Shown in pieces: positions 19,892 through 30,617 of a DNA stretch of 64,000 nt; the stretch's first letter is position 1; every line of letters starts with the position of its first letter. The stretch is taken from positions 62,001 to 126,000 of the forward strand of contig JAMPIV010004942.1 of the NCBI GenBank assembly GCA_024509875.1. Direction: 5' to 3'. The translations under genes were made by a program, and so were the position numbers. The notes below the pieces were generated by a model. It had not been told where the DNA came from, made no database searches, and saw only the letters and a program-made list of their open reading frames with translations. The DNA comes from Oreohelix idahoensis (lineage: Eukaryota > Mollusca > Gastropoda > Stylommatophora > Oreohelicidae).

Positions 19892-22800
19892 TCTTTGATC
19901 CTTAATGCAGTGCCCCAGCTCTGATTCACTCTTTGCATCTCAGCCTCCACAGTTCTCCGCCAAGTTATTTTTGGTCGGCCTCTCTTTCATTTTCCTTCCG
20001 GGGTCCATAGCATAGCTGTTCTTGTGATGGCATCGTGGTCTTTTCTGAGGACATGGCCAACCCAACTCCAGCGTCTGCCAGTTATGATGGTGTGCATGTC
20101 CTCTTGGTTGCTCCGAGTAAGCAGTTCTTGGTTGGTGATGGTATTCGGCCAAAAGATTCTGAGAATTTTTCTTAGGCAGATTGTGTGGAAAGAGGACAAT
20201 TTCAACATTTCTGTTACTGTCCAGCATTCTGCACCATAGAGAAGCACAGAAAGTCCACAGCTCTCATATAATCTTAATTTTGTGCTTGTGCTGTACTGAG
20301 AGGACTTCCAGATATTGTTTAGACTAGCAAAGGTTGTTCTTGCTTTGTTCATTCTGTTATTGATGTCTTTGCTTACTCCACCATCTGGTATTACTATGCA
20401 TCCTAGGTATGTGAAGGTGTCTGTTCCAGTTTCTGATTCCTTAGTGTTATGAACTCAGGGTTTCCCACATTGAGAGTCATGACTTCTGTCTTCTTTAGAT
20501 TGATGTTCAGACCCACCTACTGGCTATACTTATTAAGTCTATCCATTTTTTCCTGGCTGTGTTGATGAGAATGTGCGAGTAGTGCAATGTCATCTGCATA
20601 TTCTAGATCTTCCAATGTAGAAAACATCTTATTCCTCTTGGACTGCCCTCTGTTGTCTGACGCATCACCCAGTCTATGACTGTTAACAATAAAGTGGTTG
20701 ATAAGAAGCATCCCTGTCATACGCCTGTCTTCACCTCAAAGGTTAAGTTGCTCTGCCCAACACTACACGTAAAGTTGGCATAGAGGCTTTTTATAATGGA
20801 CACTATGCAGTGTGGAATTCCATAAGCCCTCAATATTTTCCATAGATTGTCCCTATGTATACTGTCAAAAGCCTTTTCAAAATCAATGAAATTGATGTAC
20901 AGCTGTCTCTGCCATTGTGAGCACTGCTCTATAATGTTTCTGAGGGTAAATATATAATCTGAACATCTTTCTAAATCGTGCTTGTTCTTTCTTCAGTTTG
21001 TGGTCTGCTTTTGAAATTCTCTGTATAATTATCATGCCTAGTGTTTTGCTGGGAACTGAGAGAAGAATGATTCCTCTCCAATTGTTGCAGTCTGCAAGGT
21101 CGCCCTTCTTGGGCAATTTGTCAATTATTCCTTTGTTTCACTCTGTTGGTGTTGTCCTTGTTTTCCAGACTTGTGTAAATAGTGGTTCCAATAGTTCTGC
21201 TGCTAGCTCAGGGTCTGTCTTAAATAGCTCTGCATTTAAGTTATCGTGGCCAGGAGCTTTTCAATTCTTTAACCCTTTGATTGCCGTGATGATTTCTTCC
21301 TTTCGTGGAATGTCTATTAACATCTAGATCATTTTCAACCTCAGGAACATTCAACTGTGTCTCTGGTGGTTCCTTGTTCAGAGTTTCTTTGAAATGCTCT
21401 GCCCATCTTGTTTCCTGTCCCTTTGCTGTGGTGATGAGATTTCCTTGCTTATCTCTTACTAATGTAATATTGTTTGCACCTTGTTTTCCGCTGATGGTAT
21501 TAGTTATTTTAAATACTGTTCATTTCTTAGTGCTGCTTCTTCTGCCTGTCTTGCAAGATCGTCTAGGAATTTCCTTTTGTTGGCTCGGGTTTGGCATTTA
21601 ACTTCCTTGTCCAGCTGACTGTACTGTTCGCTATATAATTGCCTTAACCTGGGGGACTTTGCTTCTGTTTTCTTTCTTTTCATTTCCTTTCTCATCGCTA
21701 TGGTGTTTAGTGTTTCTGGTGTTATCCAATCTTGCTTCTTCCTTTCCTGGAATCACAAGCATGATTTGCTGCTTTCCTTATATATTGTTGAAATGGTGTT
21801 GAATTTCTGGTCAATATCATCAGTCAATGTCTTTTCCTGGCTTTTGGCAATTTGATATCATTTCTTTATATCAGCCACAAAAGCTTTTCTGGTAAGGGGG
21901 TCCTTCAATTTGCTGATGTCAAACCTTTTCTGTGTAGTTACAATTGGTCCAGCAGTTCTGAGTATCACCTTCAGTTTTGCTACTACTAAATGGTGATCTG
22001 CACCTCTTCTTACTTTCACATCTTGTAATGCATGTCTCCATCTACCGTTAATCATGATGTGGTCTATCTGGTTTCTGTCCCGGCCATTTGGTGATTCCCG
22101 TGTTAATTTGTGAATTTCTTTGTGTGGGAAAAGTGTTCCTCCAATGACCAGGTTGTTAATGCTACAGAAACTTATTAATTTATCCCCATTCTCATTTACT
22201 GTTCCGCTGCCACATTTCCCCATTACTCTTTCATTATATGTATTGTGTGTTCCAACTTTCACATTTAGGTCTCCCATTACTACGATTAAATCGTATCTAG
22301 GTGTGGCTTCCATTTCTTTTTGCAGCTGTTGATAGAAGTCGTCCTTGACTTATTCGTCGCTGTCATTTGTTGGTGCATAACATTGTATTATTGTAGTGTT
22401 CGTGAATCTCCCTCTCAATCTTATTCTTATCAGCCTATTGTTGATGGGAGCCGCTGTAGCACAGTGGTTAGTGCACTGGCTTCCTAGCTCGGTGGTCCAT
22501 GGTTTGATCCCCAGTTGAGGTGGGACTTTTTTAGACCGAAAACGGCTCTGGGGTCGACCCAGCCTCGTGATTTGGGTACCAGAGCAACTCTGGGAAGGTT
22601 AAGGCGGCCGGCGTGATGCTGACCACATTCCCCCTACTCTGCCAATGGTCAAGAAAATGTGGGCCTAACACCATATTCCCAATATGCCTCAATGGGCGTG
22701 TAACGGGATCCTTTTTTACCTTCACCTATTGTTGATGGGTTTCCATTCCAGTAATGACCTCTCTATTCTTTTCTGTAGAATAATGGCTGTGCCTTCATTG

Positions 22801-23344
22801 TGCTGTCCATCCTCACTTCCAGAGTAAAGTACTGTTTCTCCTGTTGCTGTTTTAACTTTTCCTGTCCCTGTCCATCTGCTCTCACTTATCCCAAGAATGT
22901 GTAATCTATAGTTTCTAATTTCTGCTGTGACCTGTTTTAGCTTTCCCGTCTCGTTCATTGTCCTGACATTCCAAAATTCTTTTCTAGTTTCACGTTTTGC
23001 AGTCAGATTGTCCATTTTCATGTCAGTAGCTTCCTTTCGGCTTTCACCACTGACAGTCATACGAGCTTCAGATTCAGGATGTCCGTCCCGCAGCAAAGTT
23101 TGTTCATTTATTGTTGTTTCCGTAGCTTCGTTTCTTTTAGACTTTAGACAGGGGTGTTGGCCCTATGCTAAAACCCCCAACCTGGAGGACCAGGGTGTCT
23201 GCTTGAGTCTGAACCCTACACGCGCAAACCTGTCCAGCTTGGTAGAACCTTCCAGGAGTAACACTCCCGCTGGCATAGCTCTGGGGGTAATCAGGGTGCG
23301 CAAGCTGCCATACCTCGACAAGGTATTGACACCGGTGATGGCAA
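19892..23344 (-). mobile_element. LINE-A, nearly full-length non-LTR retrotransposon (RTE-like)
   Basis: About 3.45 kb on the minus strand, interrupted by a SINE-D copy. Order: 5' UTR (about 23344-23100), then an apurinic-type endonuclease with WNVRTMNETGKL, GISESRWTGTGK (near 22880), VMGDLNVKVG (near 22270), DHIMINGRW and RRGADHHLVVA. A reverse transcriptase follows with KAPGHDNLNAE, LPKKGDLADCNNWRGI and LEYADDIALL (YADD near 20595), then the C-terminal GAECWTVTE and GRRWSWVGHVLRKD segments. The 3' end carries a GAA-type tail. The target duplication aattgtaatgcttct (19877-19891) and aattgttatgcttct (23345-23359) differs by one base. Many stops and frameshifts, so inactive. Length, a short-repeat tail and endonuclease-RT architecture fit the RTE group; the clade assignment is inference. 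Confidence 0.93.
22449..22724 (+). mobile_element. SINE-D inserted into LINE-A, with 15-bp target duplication
   Basis: Head 'agccgctgtagcacagtggt' (A box) and 'ggtttgatcccca' (B box), body 'gcgtgatgctgaccacattc' and 'gcctcaatgggcgtgtaac'. The duplication cctattgttgatggg occurs at 22434-22448 and 22725-22739. The LINE-A frame resumes on both sides (the NNR/NRL codons are duplicated), which proves that the SINE came later. Confidence 0.95.
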
Positions 23345-23439
23345 AATTGTTATGCTTCTAAGAGAATATGGGTGGGGGGAGAGAATAACTTGATTGATTT
23401 TGAAAATAATGATTTATTATTTCCCATTTCTCTCCTTAT

Positions 23440-23622
23440 AGAGCACTGGTTGTAATAGTGAACGTAATCCCATAGCAGTTACTGCTGTAGGGGGGTAAAG
23501 TGTTAGAGACTTTACTATAATAGGTCCAGCAGCGAGAGATGGGTTGATCAGTTCCCTTCCTTCCTCACTGCTTTTGCCCTTTCCCTAACTCAGGAGCAGA
23601 GTCAGGTACCCATGGCTGGATT
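23440..23622 (-). mobile_element. SINE-F partial copy, minus orientation
   Basis: Contains 'gtgttagagactttactata', 'gatcagttcccttccttcct' and 'cagagtcaggtaccca', then breaks off before the tRNA-like head. The adjoining 'ggattaaccatta' belongs to another repeat into which the next element inserted. Confidence 0.75.
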
Positions 23623-23630
23623 AACCATTA

Positions 23631-23798
23631 GGCCGCTTACACACGAGCGTTTCTTGACGCGCGTTTCTCACGCGTGACGAATGAAAGAGTACGGATTTAC
23701 AGACAGTCTCGCTCGGCTGAGCAGCCTGTAAATCCCTTACTCCTTCATTCATCACGCGTGAGAAACGCGCGTCAAGAAACGCTCGTGTGTAAGCGGCC
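23631..23798. mobile_element. Harbinger-like MITE, long hairpin, TTA target duplication
   Basis: The 168-bp element starts ggccgcttacacacgagcg and ends with the exact inverse. The arms pair over about 75 bp with a handful of mismatches, leaving a loop of about 20 bases. TTA precedes (23628-23630) and follows (23799-23801) it, as expected for PIF/Harbinger elements. Non-coding. The near-perfect arms suggest recent insertion. Confidence 0.85.
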
Positions 23799-23801
23799 TT
23801 A

Positions 23802-24189
23802 AGCAAAATTAGCACGTGCTTAGGGCACTAAGGGAAGGGGGGCACCACAGAGTTTTTTCCCCTAGCTACCATGCCCTTAACTCTTAACTCTTTCACTGCC
23901 ACATTCGGCTTTAGTCAAATTTTTTGTAATTGCCCTTATCTGCCGTGTTTCCCTAGTTACAAGTAAATAATTTGCTTATATTGCTCACTCTATTTGGTGT
24001 TAAATAAAAAATTTTTCAAAGTGTTTATTTAATATAGTTGTGGCCTGGAAGAAAACTGAATTTTAAAATCTCTTATTTCACCTTCAGCTCTTATTGAGTC
24101 TTAATGTCTTGTCAGTTGAGCAATGGAAGATCGAGAGGAGCACCATTGTTGGGCTGTGTTTAGGGCATCAGTTAGCCTCAATCCGCAAC
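23802..24189. other. Intergenic DNA with degraded transposon-like ends
   Basis: 'gcaaaattagcacgtgctta' and 'ggcatcagttagcctcaatc' look like inverted ends of one old element, similar to sequence at 9404-9440. Nothing coding. Confidence 0.45.
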
Positions 24190-24450
24190 TGCAGGTACCC
24201 ATTTATAGTTGGGTAGGCTGGAGAGTCTAAAGACGCCATTAGGCGTGATGGGAACAACGGCAAAGAAAATCTATTCGCTGTTGCCCTTAAGACGCCACTA
24301 GGCGTAATGGCCACTGACTGCTTTGCCGGTCGTTGGCTAAGGACGGAAGAAGAAGAAGAAGGCTGGAGAGTGAAGCCACCGTGTTTTGAACCTGGCACAT
24401 TTGCAGCAAGAGGCCAGCACTCTTAACTGCTCTGTCCATTGGACATTCAT
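24190..24450 (-). mobile_element. SINE-F copy, minus orientation, split by SINE-L
   Basis: 'gcaggtacccatttatagtt' lies left of the inserted element. To the right are 'gtgttttgaacctggcacat' (B-box complement), 'aagaggccagcactcttaac' and the start 'ggacattc'. Removing 24227-24371 restores a continuous SINE-F. Confidence 0.85.
24227..24360 (+). mobile_element. SINE-L, 5'-truncated, inserted in SINE-F
   Basis: Starts 'ctaaagacgccattaggcgt' (the end of unit 1), has a complete unit 2, then the tail 'actgactgctttgccggtcg' and (GAA)n. The target duplication ggctggagagt is at 24216-24226 and 24361-24371. Truncation at the 5' end is typical of LINE-machinery insertion. Confidence 0.92.
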
Positions 24451-24644
24451 GATTATAGATGTCAAAAATAATTCATAACATTTATTAAATGTATTTGAAA
24501 GTGGTGAAGTGTTTGTGAAACATCACAAAAGTAATAATCCTTAACAGTGTTAATAACACTGATGTTCACAGTCTTGATTTGCCTGACTTTAAGTTTTTAT
24601 TACATTTCATCGAATGATGTTATGTTAATAAATGTTATCAACCT

Positions 24645-25060
24645 GGCAGAAATCTTGGAATGATTGTCATGTGAAATGAGTCAGTGACTCCTATCATGAA
24701 ATGCTGGCATGATCTTGGAGTGACTTGACTTGTGATTCCAGTCAATGATTGTTATGATGATATGCTGGCATGACCTTGGAGTGACTTGTCATGTGATTCC
24801 AGTCAATGACTTGTCATACAATGTTGGCATGATCTTGGAGTGACATGTCATGTGATCCAGTCAATGACTGTTGGCATGAAATGCTGATACGATCTTGGAG
24901 TGACTTGTCATGCGATTCCAGTCAATGGCTGTTATCATGCAATGGTGGCATGATCTTGGAGTGACTTGTCATGTGATTCCAGTTAATGGCTGTTATCATG
25001 CAATGTTGGCATGATCTTGGAGTGACTTGTCATGTGATTCCAGTCAATGACTGTTAACAT
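24645..25060. repeat. Minisatellite, unit about 60 bp, seven copies
   Basis: Unit 'gatcttggagtgacttgtca' + 'tgtgattccagtcaatgact' + 'gttatcatgcaatgctggcat'. Copies vary by substitutions and small deletions. Confidence 0.93.
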
Positions 25061-25543
25061 AATATACTGACAACAACTTGATTGTCAGGTGATGCATCAC
25101 TTTTGTACAAAGGTTTTCAATTAAAATGTTAACTAAGAAGGTCACAAATATCTAATGACAGATTCTGACACTTTTGTTTTTAAACATGTCTGCTGCATTT
25201 TCATGTTAAGCATTGTTTTATTATTATAATATTATAGTATTTAACAAGTACTGATGAGGACTTCTGAAGACGTTGTAAAATATGAAGATAGTGTATTTCA
25301 AATGAACTGATGAGAAATTCTTACATGTAAGAAATGCACTATAGTATTTTTAACATGAATGTATTCTACTTGCATGGTATCCTACAGAAATGTAGGTAGT
25401 ACAGTGAAGTGCTCATAATTTGAATTGTGATATTTCAAAGCTGGACTTCATTCAAAACTTCAAACCTGCACCTGCTTTAGCTGTATTTGTGTATACTAAA
25501 ATATAGTTTGTAATTCCAAGTTTGAATTACTGACAAAGCGTGT
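25061..25543. other. AT-rich intergenic DNA
   Basis: Nothing recognised. Confidence 0.5.
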
Positions 25544-25544
25544 A

Positions 25545-26118
25545 CAGGTCTGCAAATTGTTTATCCAAAACTACAATATTTTTAAAATTTCTTTGGGATA
25601 CTTTTCTGTCATAATTTGGGCAATTATTAACTATTTTGTATCTTCTTCTTCTTCCTCGTTCGTCCTGAAAAGGACGGTGGTTGCGTTTTGTCTGTTTACG
25701 CCTAAGCTGTGATATCTGCACCTTTCGGTCGACACATCCGACTTCTGCACGGCATTTTTTAGGACCAGGTTTGCCTTCCCATTGTGATCCACACTCGCTC
25801 AGCCAGACTGCACTGCTGCAGACTGTTTCCAGGACCACCACGTGGAGGTGAAGTGCGGTCTTGACCAGCTCTGATTCGCTGGTCCTGACGCAGGCAGTCA
25901 AGCTATGAGTCGCTGACTGCGTTCTCTATTGCTGCGTCTTTGGGTCCCAACTATTTTGTATGACTTTAGGATATTTTTAATGCTGATTGGGCAATTTGGG
26001 TGAATTTAGGCTACTTTTTGAACAATTTGGGTGAAATTTGAAAACTGAAAAAAAAAAAAAAATCAGGTTTCTGAAACAAAGCTGTGTCCAAAGATTTCAG
26101 ATAAAGGGTTACAGACCT
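25545..26118. mobile_element. Tigger/pogo-like MITE, split by SINE-G
   Basis: Left end 'acaggtctgcaaattgttta', right end 'cagataaagggttacagacctg' less its first two bases. The interior 'ctttgggatacttttctgtc' and 'tcaggtttctgaaac' match the 13349 element. After removing the SINE it is about 250 bp. No transposase. Confidence 0.6.
25642..25948 (-). mobile_element. SINE-G, full-length, minus orientation, with target duplication
   Basis: The 307-bp element is flanked by aactattttgtat (25629-25641 and 25949-25961). On the minus strand it starts 'gggacccaaagacgcagcaa', contains 'cgtggtggtcctggaaacag' and 'tggctgagcgagtgtggatc', and ends 'ttttcaggacgaacgagg' plus a GAA repeat tail. It keeps a long open frame on the minus strand (VKTALHLHVVVLETVCSSA, then RRKQTKRNHRPF), so it may derive from coding sequence. 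There is no tRNA-like A/B box. A shorter copy is at 44337-44571. Confidence 0.88.
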
Positions 26119-26275
26119 GAAAAACAGAGTTGACAAACCTGCCCCTTCCATTGATTTTTAACTTCTTAATTTGAAGTTTGAGTGAACGAGCAGCTCAAGG
26201 TTCAGTCACATATGACTCTCCTTAAGAACTACTGTAAAACTCTTTCATCTATTGACCTAACCCTGCCTTACTTTG

Positions 26276-26490
26276 CCAAGTTGGTTCCTGGATCGAAAAA
26301 CCTCATAGCATCACACTCCAGTCTACCCAGCTGTGATTGGGTACCTTTCTCTGCTCTTGAGTTTGATAGTTAGAGAAGGCAAAGGCAAATTGAGGAAGGA
26401 AGATTGTCACCCCCACCTCATAAAGCTGGACCTAGTATAGTGAAGTCTAACACTTCACTCCCCTGCAACAGTATTGCTGCTCTGGGACTA
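26276..26490 (+). mobile_element. SINE-F copy
   Basis: 'ggttcctggatcgaaaaacc' (degenerate B-box region), 'cagctgtgattgggtacct', 'ctggacctagtatagtgaa' and 'acttcactcccct'. The 5' head is lost. Confidence 0.8.
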
Positions 26491-26514
26491 CTTTTATTTT
26501 TTTTTTTTACTGTA

Positions 26515-26930
26515 TGTTTACTTACTTGTTCCCCTTCTACCGTGAGGTGTAGAGGTATGGAAAAGAGAGCGCCATACTATCCTGTCGGCTGTCTTCCTGC
26601 TGGCCTGGTTCCATTCTAGTCCTCGGTCCTTCAGAGATTGTCTTATGTTGTCCTCCCAGCAGACTCTGGGTCGTCCTGGAGGTCTGGATCCCTGGCTCTT
26701 AGTTTACCATGCTTGTCGTGGTAGCCGATCTTCTCCCGTTCTGCAGACATGGCCAAACCATCTTAGTTGGGACTGTTTACTTGGGTCTGCAGGGTTGGGT
26801 TTTTAGGCCTTGACGTATCGTCTGTTTGCGGACCATGTCTCTTCTTGTTACTTCAACCACCTTTCTCAGATACCTCATTTCTGAGGTTTGGAGCTGGCTT
26901 TTGTGGGTTGAAGTCATTGCCTGAATGTTT
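26515..26930 (-). mobile_element. LINE-B 3' fragment
   Basis: The minus strand carries QLQTSEMRYLRKVVEVTRRD and MVRKQTIRQGLKTQPC, then the 'gaagatcggctaccacgaca' region and the ORF end, with the AAGT tail at about 26515-26530. Frameshifts between blocks. Confidence 0.88.
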
Positions 26931-27599
26931 ACATTTATTAAAAACTGTGTAATAAAAAAGTTATTAAAACTAGTTATGGTTGGCTCCTCACATGAAAAAA
27001 ACAAGTTTTGATTGGCCTTTTCATGACAGTTTTAATAACAAACCAACAATAATTGTGTTAATCACCCTGTAAGTCAAATTTGCCTCGGGAATCCACTCAG
27101 TGGCTGAAATTGGCTTAACAGAAATAACCAGCACAGTGAAAAGTCCCATTTGTGAACATAATGTGAATATATGCTAATTTGAACGTTTTGATAATGTACA
27201 ATCAGGTTCGAATTATGTGCACTTCATTGTATATGTGAAATTAACATATGAGGACTTTTTTGCATTGTATTGTAAGATGTGAAGGCAGTAAATTTCCAAT
27301 GTACTTGGCAATTGCAAGAAATGAAAATAGTGTATATAAAATGAATGTATGCCATCGTCTAATTAGGTTTAATACAGAAGTGAAGGTACAGTAATTTATT
27401 TTCAATGAACTTGTTCTGGTTTTCATATTGCAGTCAAATAAAATTGAAATATAAAGCAAACATTTTGCTTTTGAGGGAATGCTAAAGAAAGAAGGTTACA
27501 ACAAAATTATATAGGGACAACTGGCAAAAACAACTATAAAAGCCACATCCAAGTCCAAATGAGAAAGAAAACACCTAGGCCATATACAAAAGTATGCCT
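26931..27599. other. AT-rich intergenic DNA
   Basis: No recognised gene or repeat. Confidence 0.5.
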
Positions 27600-27885
27600 A
27601 TCATCACCGATCTGTGCGAGACCTGGTCATCATTTTCCAGCTACACACTAGACACAACAGATTGAGGTACCATGTATACCACAAGTACATGAGTGGTACA
27701 ACAGATTTCGTCACCTGTGGCATCAATCCCATGACAGCCGAACACCTTCGGCAGTCCTGCCCAACAAACAGCAGTGAAGAGAGTGACATATAGCAACAAC
27801 CTACTTCACTCCACGAAAAACTGTTTGAAGAGGTTAGGAACCTTGAGTTGACTACAGCCTGTGTTAAAGTCATTAATGTGGAAGT
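27600..27885 (+). mobile_element. LINE-F-type C-terminal fragment
   Basis: Translation in two frames gives LQLHTRHNRLRYHVYHKY, then GTTDFVTCGINPMTAEHLRQSCP. This is the RHNRLRxHxYxK...CxxC...AEHxLxxCP tail typical of LINEs with RNase H domains. It is followed by LHEKLFEEVRNLELTTACVK and then a stop. Frameshifted and 5' truncated. Confidence 0.75.
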
Positions 27886-27990
27886 CTGAGAGAGAACGAG
27901 GCAGAAGAAGAAACAGAAAAATGTGATTTATGCCTGAGAATGGCAAGAACACATAAGAAGTTCTTTGGTGTAGGCTTCCTCCATGGAGAT

Positions 27991-28208
27991 CAACTGAAGT
28001 GGTGGTTCCCATGATAACTGAAGTGGTGGTTCCCATGATAACTGAAGTGGTGGTTCCCATGATAACTGAAGTGGTGGTTCCCATGATAACTGAAGTGGTG
28101 GTTCCCATGATAACTGAAGTGGTGGTTCCCATGATAACTGAAGTGGTGGTTCCCATGATAACTGAAGTGGTGGTTCCCATGATAACTGAAGTGGTGGTTC
28201 CCATGATA
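27991..28208. repeat. Perfect 24-bp tandem repeat, nine copies
   Basis: The unit 'aactgaagtggtggttccca' + 'tgat' repeats without a mismatch until the last copy is cut. It is in frame on both strands ((VVPMITEV)n plus, (GTTTSVIM)n and (GNHHFSYH)n minus), simply because 24 is divisible by three. The first copy continues into 'gatctccatgg.gaag' sequence related to repeat R1, so it seems to have grown from part of R1. Confidence 0.97.
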
Positions 28209-28290
28209 AGAAACTCTATACGGAGCGATACAACAGGAGGCAATCTGATCATCAGAAGTAATCCCCCTGTCAATCAAGTGTTTCGGCCCC

Positions 28291-28738
28291 TTAACCCTTT
28301 ACCGTTTAAAACGGCCAAAAGCGCCCGCGCGCAAAGTCTAAGGTATCGACCAAAACGGCCAAAAGAGCCCGCAATACGTTGTTGTCAATCGTTGCCATAA
28401 TGCAACGAAATCTTGCTATAAACGAGACCTGAGTTATACAGAGATTTTCGGTAACAAGCGCAGCTTCCGTTTTCTGAAATTATTTTCGAAATCGATCGAT
28501 ATTTGGATTTTTTGTGATTTTTTAAAAGCAATGGCTTTACGGGCAGTGGAATTTTTGCTTCGGAAATTGAGAGATGACGTTTTTTATCGAACGGATCAGG
28601 CTGCCGCTGAATCAGACACTGATATTGAATACGAACCCTATTTAGATTCGTGGCAGCGGCACTGACGAAATTAAATCTAGTGAACGTAGTAATGATACTG
28701 ACAACAGATCGAACGAAATAGACTTGTCAACAAAGCAC
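28291..28738 (+). mobile_element. piggyBac-like 5' end with N-terminal ORF start
   Basis: TTAA followed by ccctttaccgtttaaaacgg is a piggyBac-type terminus. About 240 bp in, an ATG at 28531 opens MALRAVEFLLRKLRDDVFYR, then TDQAAAESDTDIEYEPYLDS. This acidic N-terminus, before a one-base frameshift and more acidic/Ser-rich sequence, resembles the start of piggyBac-family transposases. The rest is replaced at 28740 by a LINE-C copy. Identification rests on TTAA, the C-rich end and ORF character, so it is only moderate. Confidence 0.5.
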
Positions 28739-28739
28739 A

Positions 28740-28960
28740 CTTCAGTTGATAGCATTACAAGGCAGTCCTTGTTCTGGAACCCCCAGGGCAAGAGAAGTAG
28801 AGGTAGACCAAGAAGCACATGGAGAAGAGAGCTGGAAACAGAGGTGAAAATGATGAGGAGAACGTGGAAAGAACTTGAGATGATGGCACGTGACAGGAGG
28901 ACTTGGCATGTGTTTGTTGAAGGCCTATGCTCCTTTGGGAGTGGAGGGTTATGAATGAAT
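28740..28960 (+). mobile_element. LINE-C 3' end, best-preserved copy
   Basis: Reads in one frame [18 protein letters not shown], then RGRPRSTWRRELETEVKMM, RRTWKELEMMARDRRTWHVF and VEGLCSFGSGG before the tail 'tgaatgaatga'. This gives a reference for the other LINE-C fragments. Truncated at the 5' end. Confidence 0.92.
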
Positions 28961-29579
28961 GAATCTAGCTATGCAGTCCATTTATTACTTTATTGGCATC
29001 CCTTAGAGATAATAAAAACATTCCATGACCATGTACTTTATTGGTTGTACACATGACTATTGAAATGGACAAATCCATCCAATTAATGAACTCATACTGT
29101 TACGTAAGTCTGGAGAAGATCATATGAGGAAGAAGCCACAGTAACCAAGACGACATGAAGAAGAGCACCTCAATATAGAAATTTGTATTTTCCCCACAAT
29201 GGTTTGACAGGGATGATGCATTAGTGGTTTTCCCTTGCCTTCCGCTGGATTTATGTACACCTTTCTCCACAAAATTAAAAATAGGGAGTTGAAATTAAAC
29301 TACTACTAGTTTCATGTTTATTATGCTTCATTTTGTGATTTTATTGCATTTGTTAGCGTTGAGTCTCATAGTCGTCCTGATGGACGCATGTTTATATTCC
29401 TGTACTAGTTCTACTTGCTTTGAATGACTTGATTTTCATTGAAATGTTCTTTTGTTTTAAAGTCTTGAAGTTCCTTCAGGATGGAGTAGCTGGGCCCCAT
29501 GACCAACCTTCTTTAGTTGCCTTTTATGACATGCTTTGTAGGTAACAGTGTTTCTTTTCTTTGCCCCCTGCCCTTATAA
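28961..29579. other. Intergenic DNA
   Basis: Mixed composition, no gene. 'ttgccttttatgacatgctt' near 29518 is R1-like. Confidence 0.45.
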
Positions 29580-29850
29580 CACACGAGCAAAGAAGACGCA
29601 TACGCTGGTTATGGATAGGATATACGTTGAGGTAAACTGTTTATAGCATTGCAAGGCTGTCCGTGTTCTGGAATTCCCAGGGCAAGAGAGTTAGAGGGAA
29701 ACCTAAGAACGCAAGGAAAAGGGAACTGGAGGCAGAAATAAAATGAGTGGATGGCACAGGACAGGCAGATTCGGCATGAATTTAAGGCCTCTTAGGTTTC
29801 TTCTCATCTCTTGTTCCACCGGCAGCTGTCATCGGCTCCACATTAAAACA
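29580..29850 (+). mobile_element. LINE-C fragment followed by an inverted LINE-C piece
   Basis: 29580-29795 matches LINE-C in + orientation ('ttctggaattcccagggcaa'). 29800-29845 'ttctcatctcttgttccacc' matches the reverse strand of LINE-C upstream sequence (as at 16905). Head-to-head arrangement. Confidence 0.7.
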
Positions 29851-30255
29851 TTTTACCCAGGCCTGAAACAGTAGCAAAGAATAGTAAAACTAACCTATCA
29901 GGCATGCCATAAAATGCAACTAAGGTGGGTTGGGCATGAGGTTGGCTACCCATTGTGTAGAAAATGTCAGCCAAAAACTTAAGTAAATATCGAGCCAGTT
30001 AAATATTATAGGCAGAGCTAAAGAAGATGGTCCAAAAAAGTAAATGTATCTTTTGACTAGAAATGTTTAGAGTGACTTCCCCTTGGAGCACTAGGGTGGT
30101 AACATGTCCACAACCCAAGCCAAAGACTACAAGGGGAGGTCACTATTTGATTTACCAGTTTAAAGGTAAATTTTACGTCCAAAAACTAGAAAGTGTGATT
30201 AGTAACAGCAACTCCTTGGGAACCAGAAAAAGAGAGACAGTGATGGTGTATGTTA
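29851..30255. other. Unrecognised intergenic DNA
   Basis: A 69-codon open frame at 30063 has no recognisable domain. Confidence 0.4.
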
Positions 30256-30610
30256 CTGTTAGTATATGCTGATTCCTCTGATTAATCAAACTCGATCCCT
30301 ATTTTTCTGGCAACATTATCCTTTTTTTTCTCCCAGTAAGCTTCTTTTTAAGTGTCCAGGATCTGTGCGTTTCTTATTACATCTCTGGCTGCTTGCATAT
30401 GTGTGTATTTTTCTTGACTGTTCTATGACATATATGCTGGTATATGCAGATTCCCCTGTTTAATAAAACTCGATCCCTATTTTTCTGGCAACATTTATCT
30501 TTTTTTTTTTTTCCCAGTAGGCTTCTTAACAAGTGGTGCTTCAGGTGACCAGGATCTGTGCATTTCTTATTACATCTGTGGCTGCTTGCATGTATGTGTG
30601 TATTTTTCTT
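30256..30610. repeat. Tandem duplication of about 180 bp
   Basis: 'aactcgatccctatttttct' + 'ggcaacatt', then 'ccaggatctgtgc.tttctta' and 'gtgtgtatttttcttgactg' appear at 30288-30425 and again at 30468-30622. Copies differ by small indels in a T-run and a short insertion. Confidence 0.9.
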
Positions 30611-30617
30611 GACTGTT

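Noticed and set aside
27991..28208. CRISPR-like array
   Set aside because: Units are contiguous with no spacers, and the DNA is eukaryotic. It is a plain tandem repeat.
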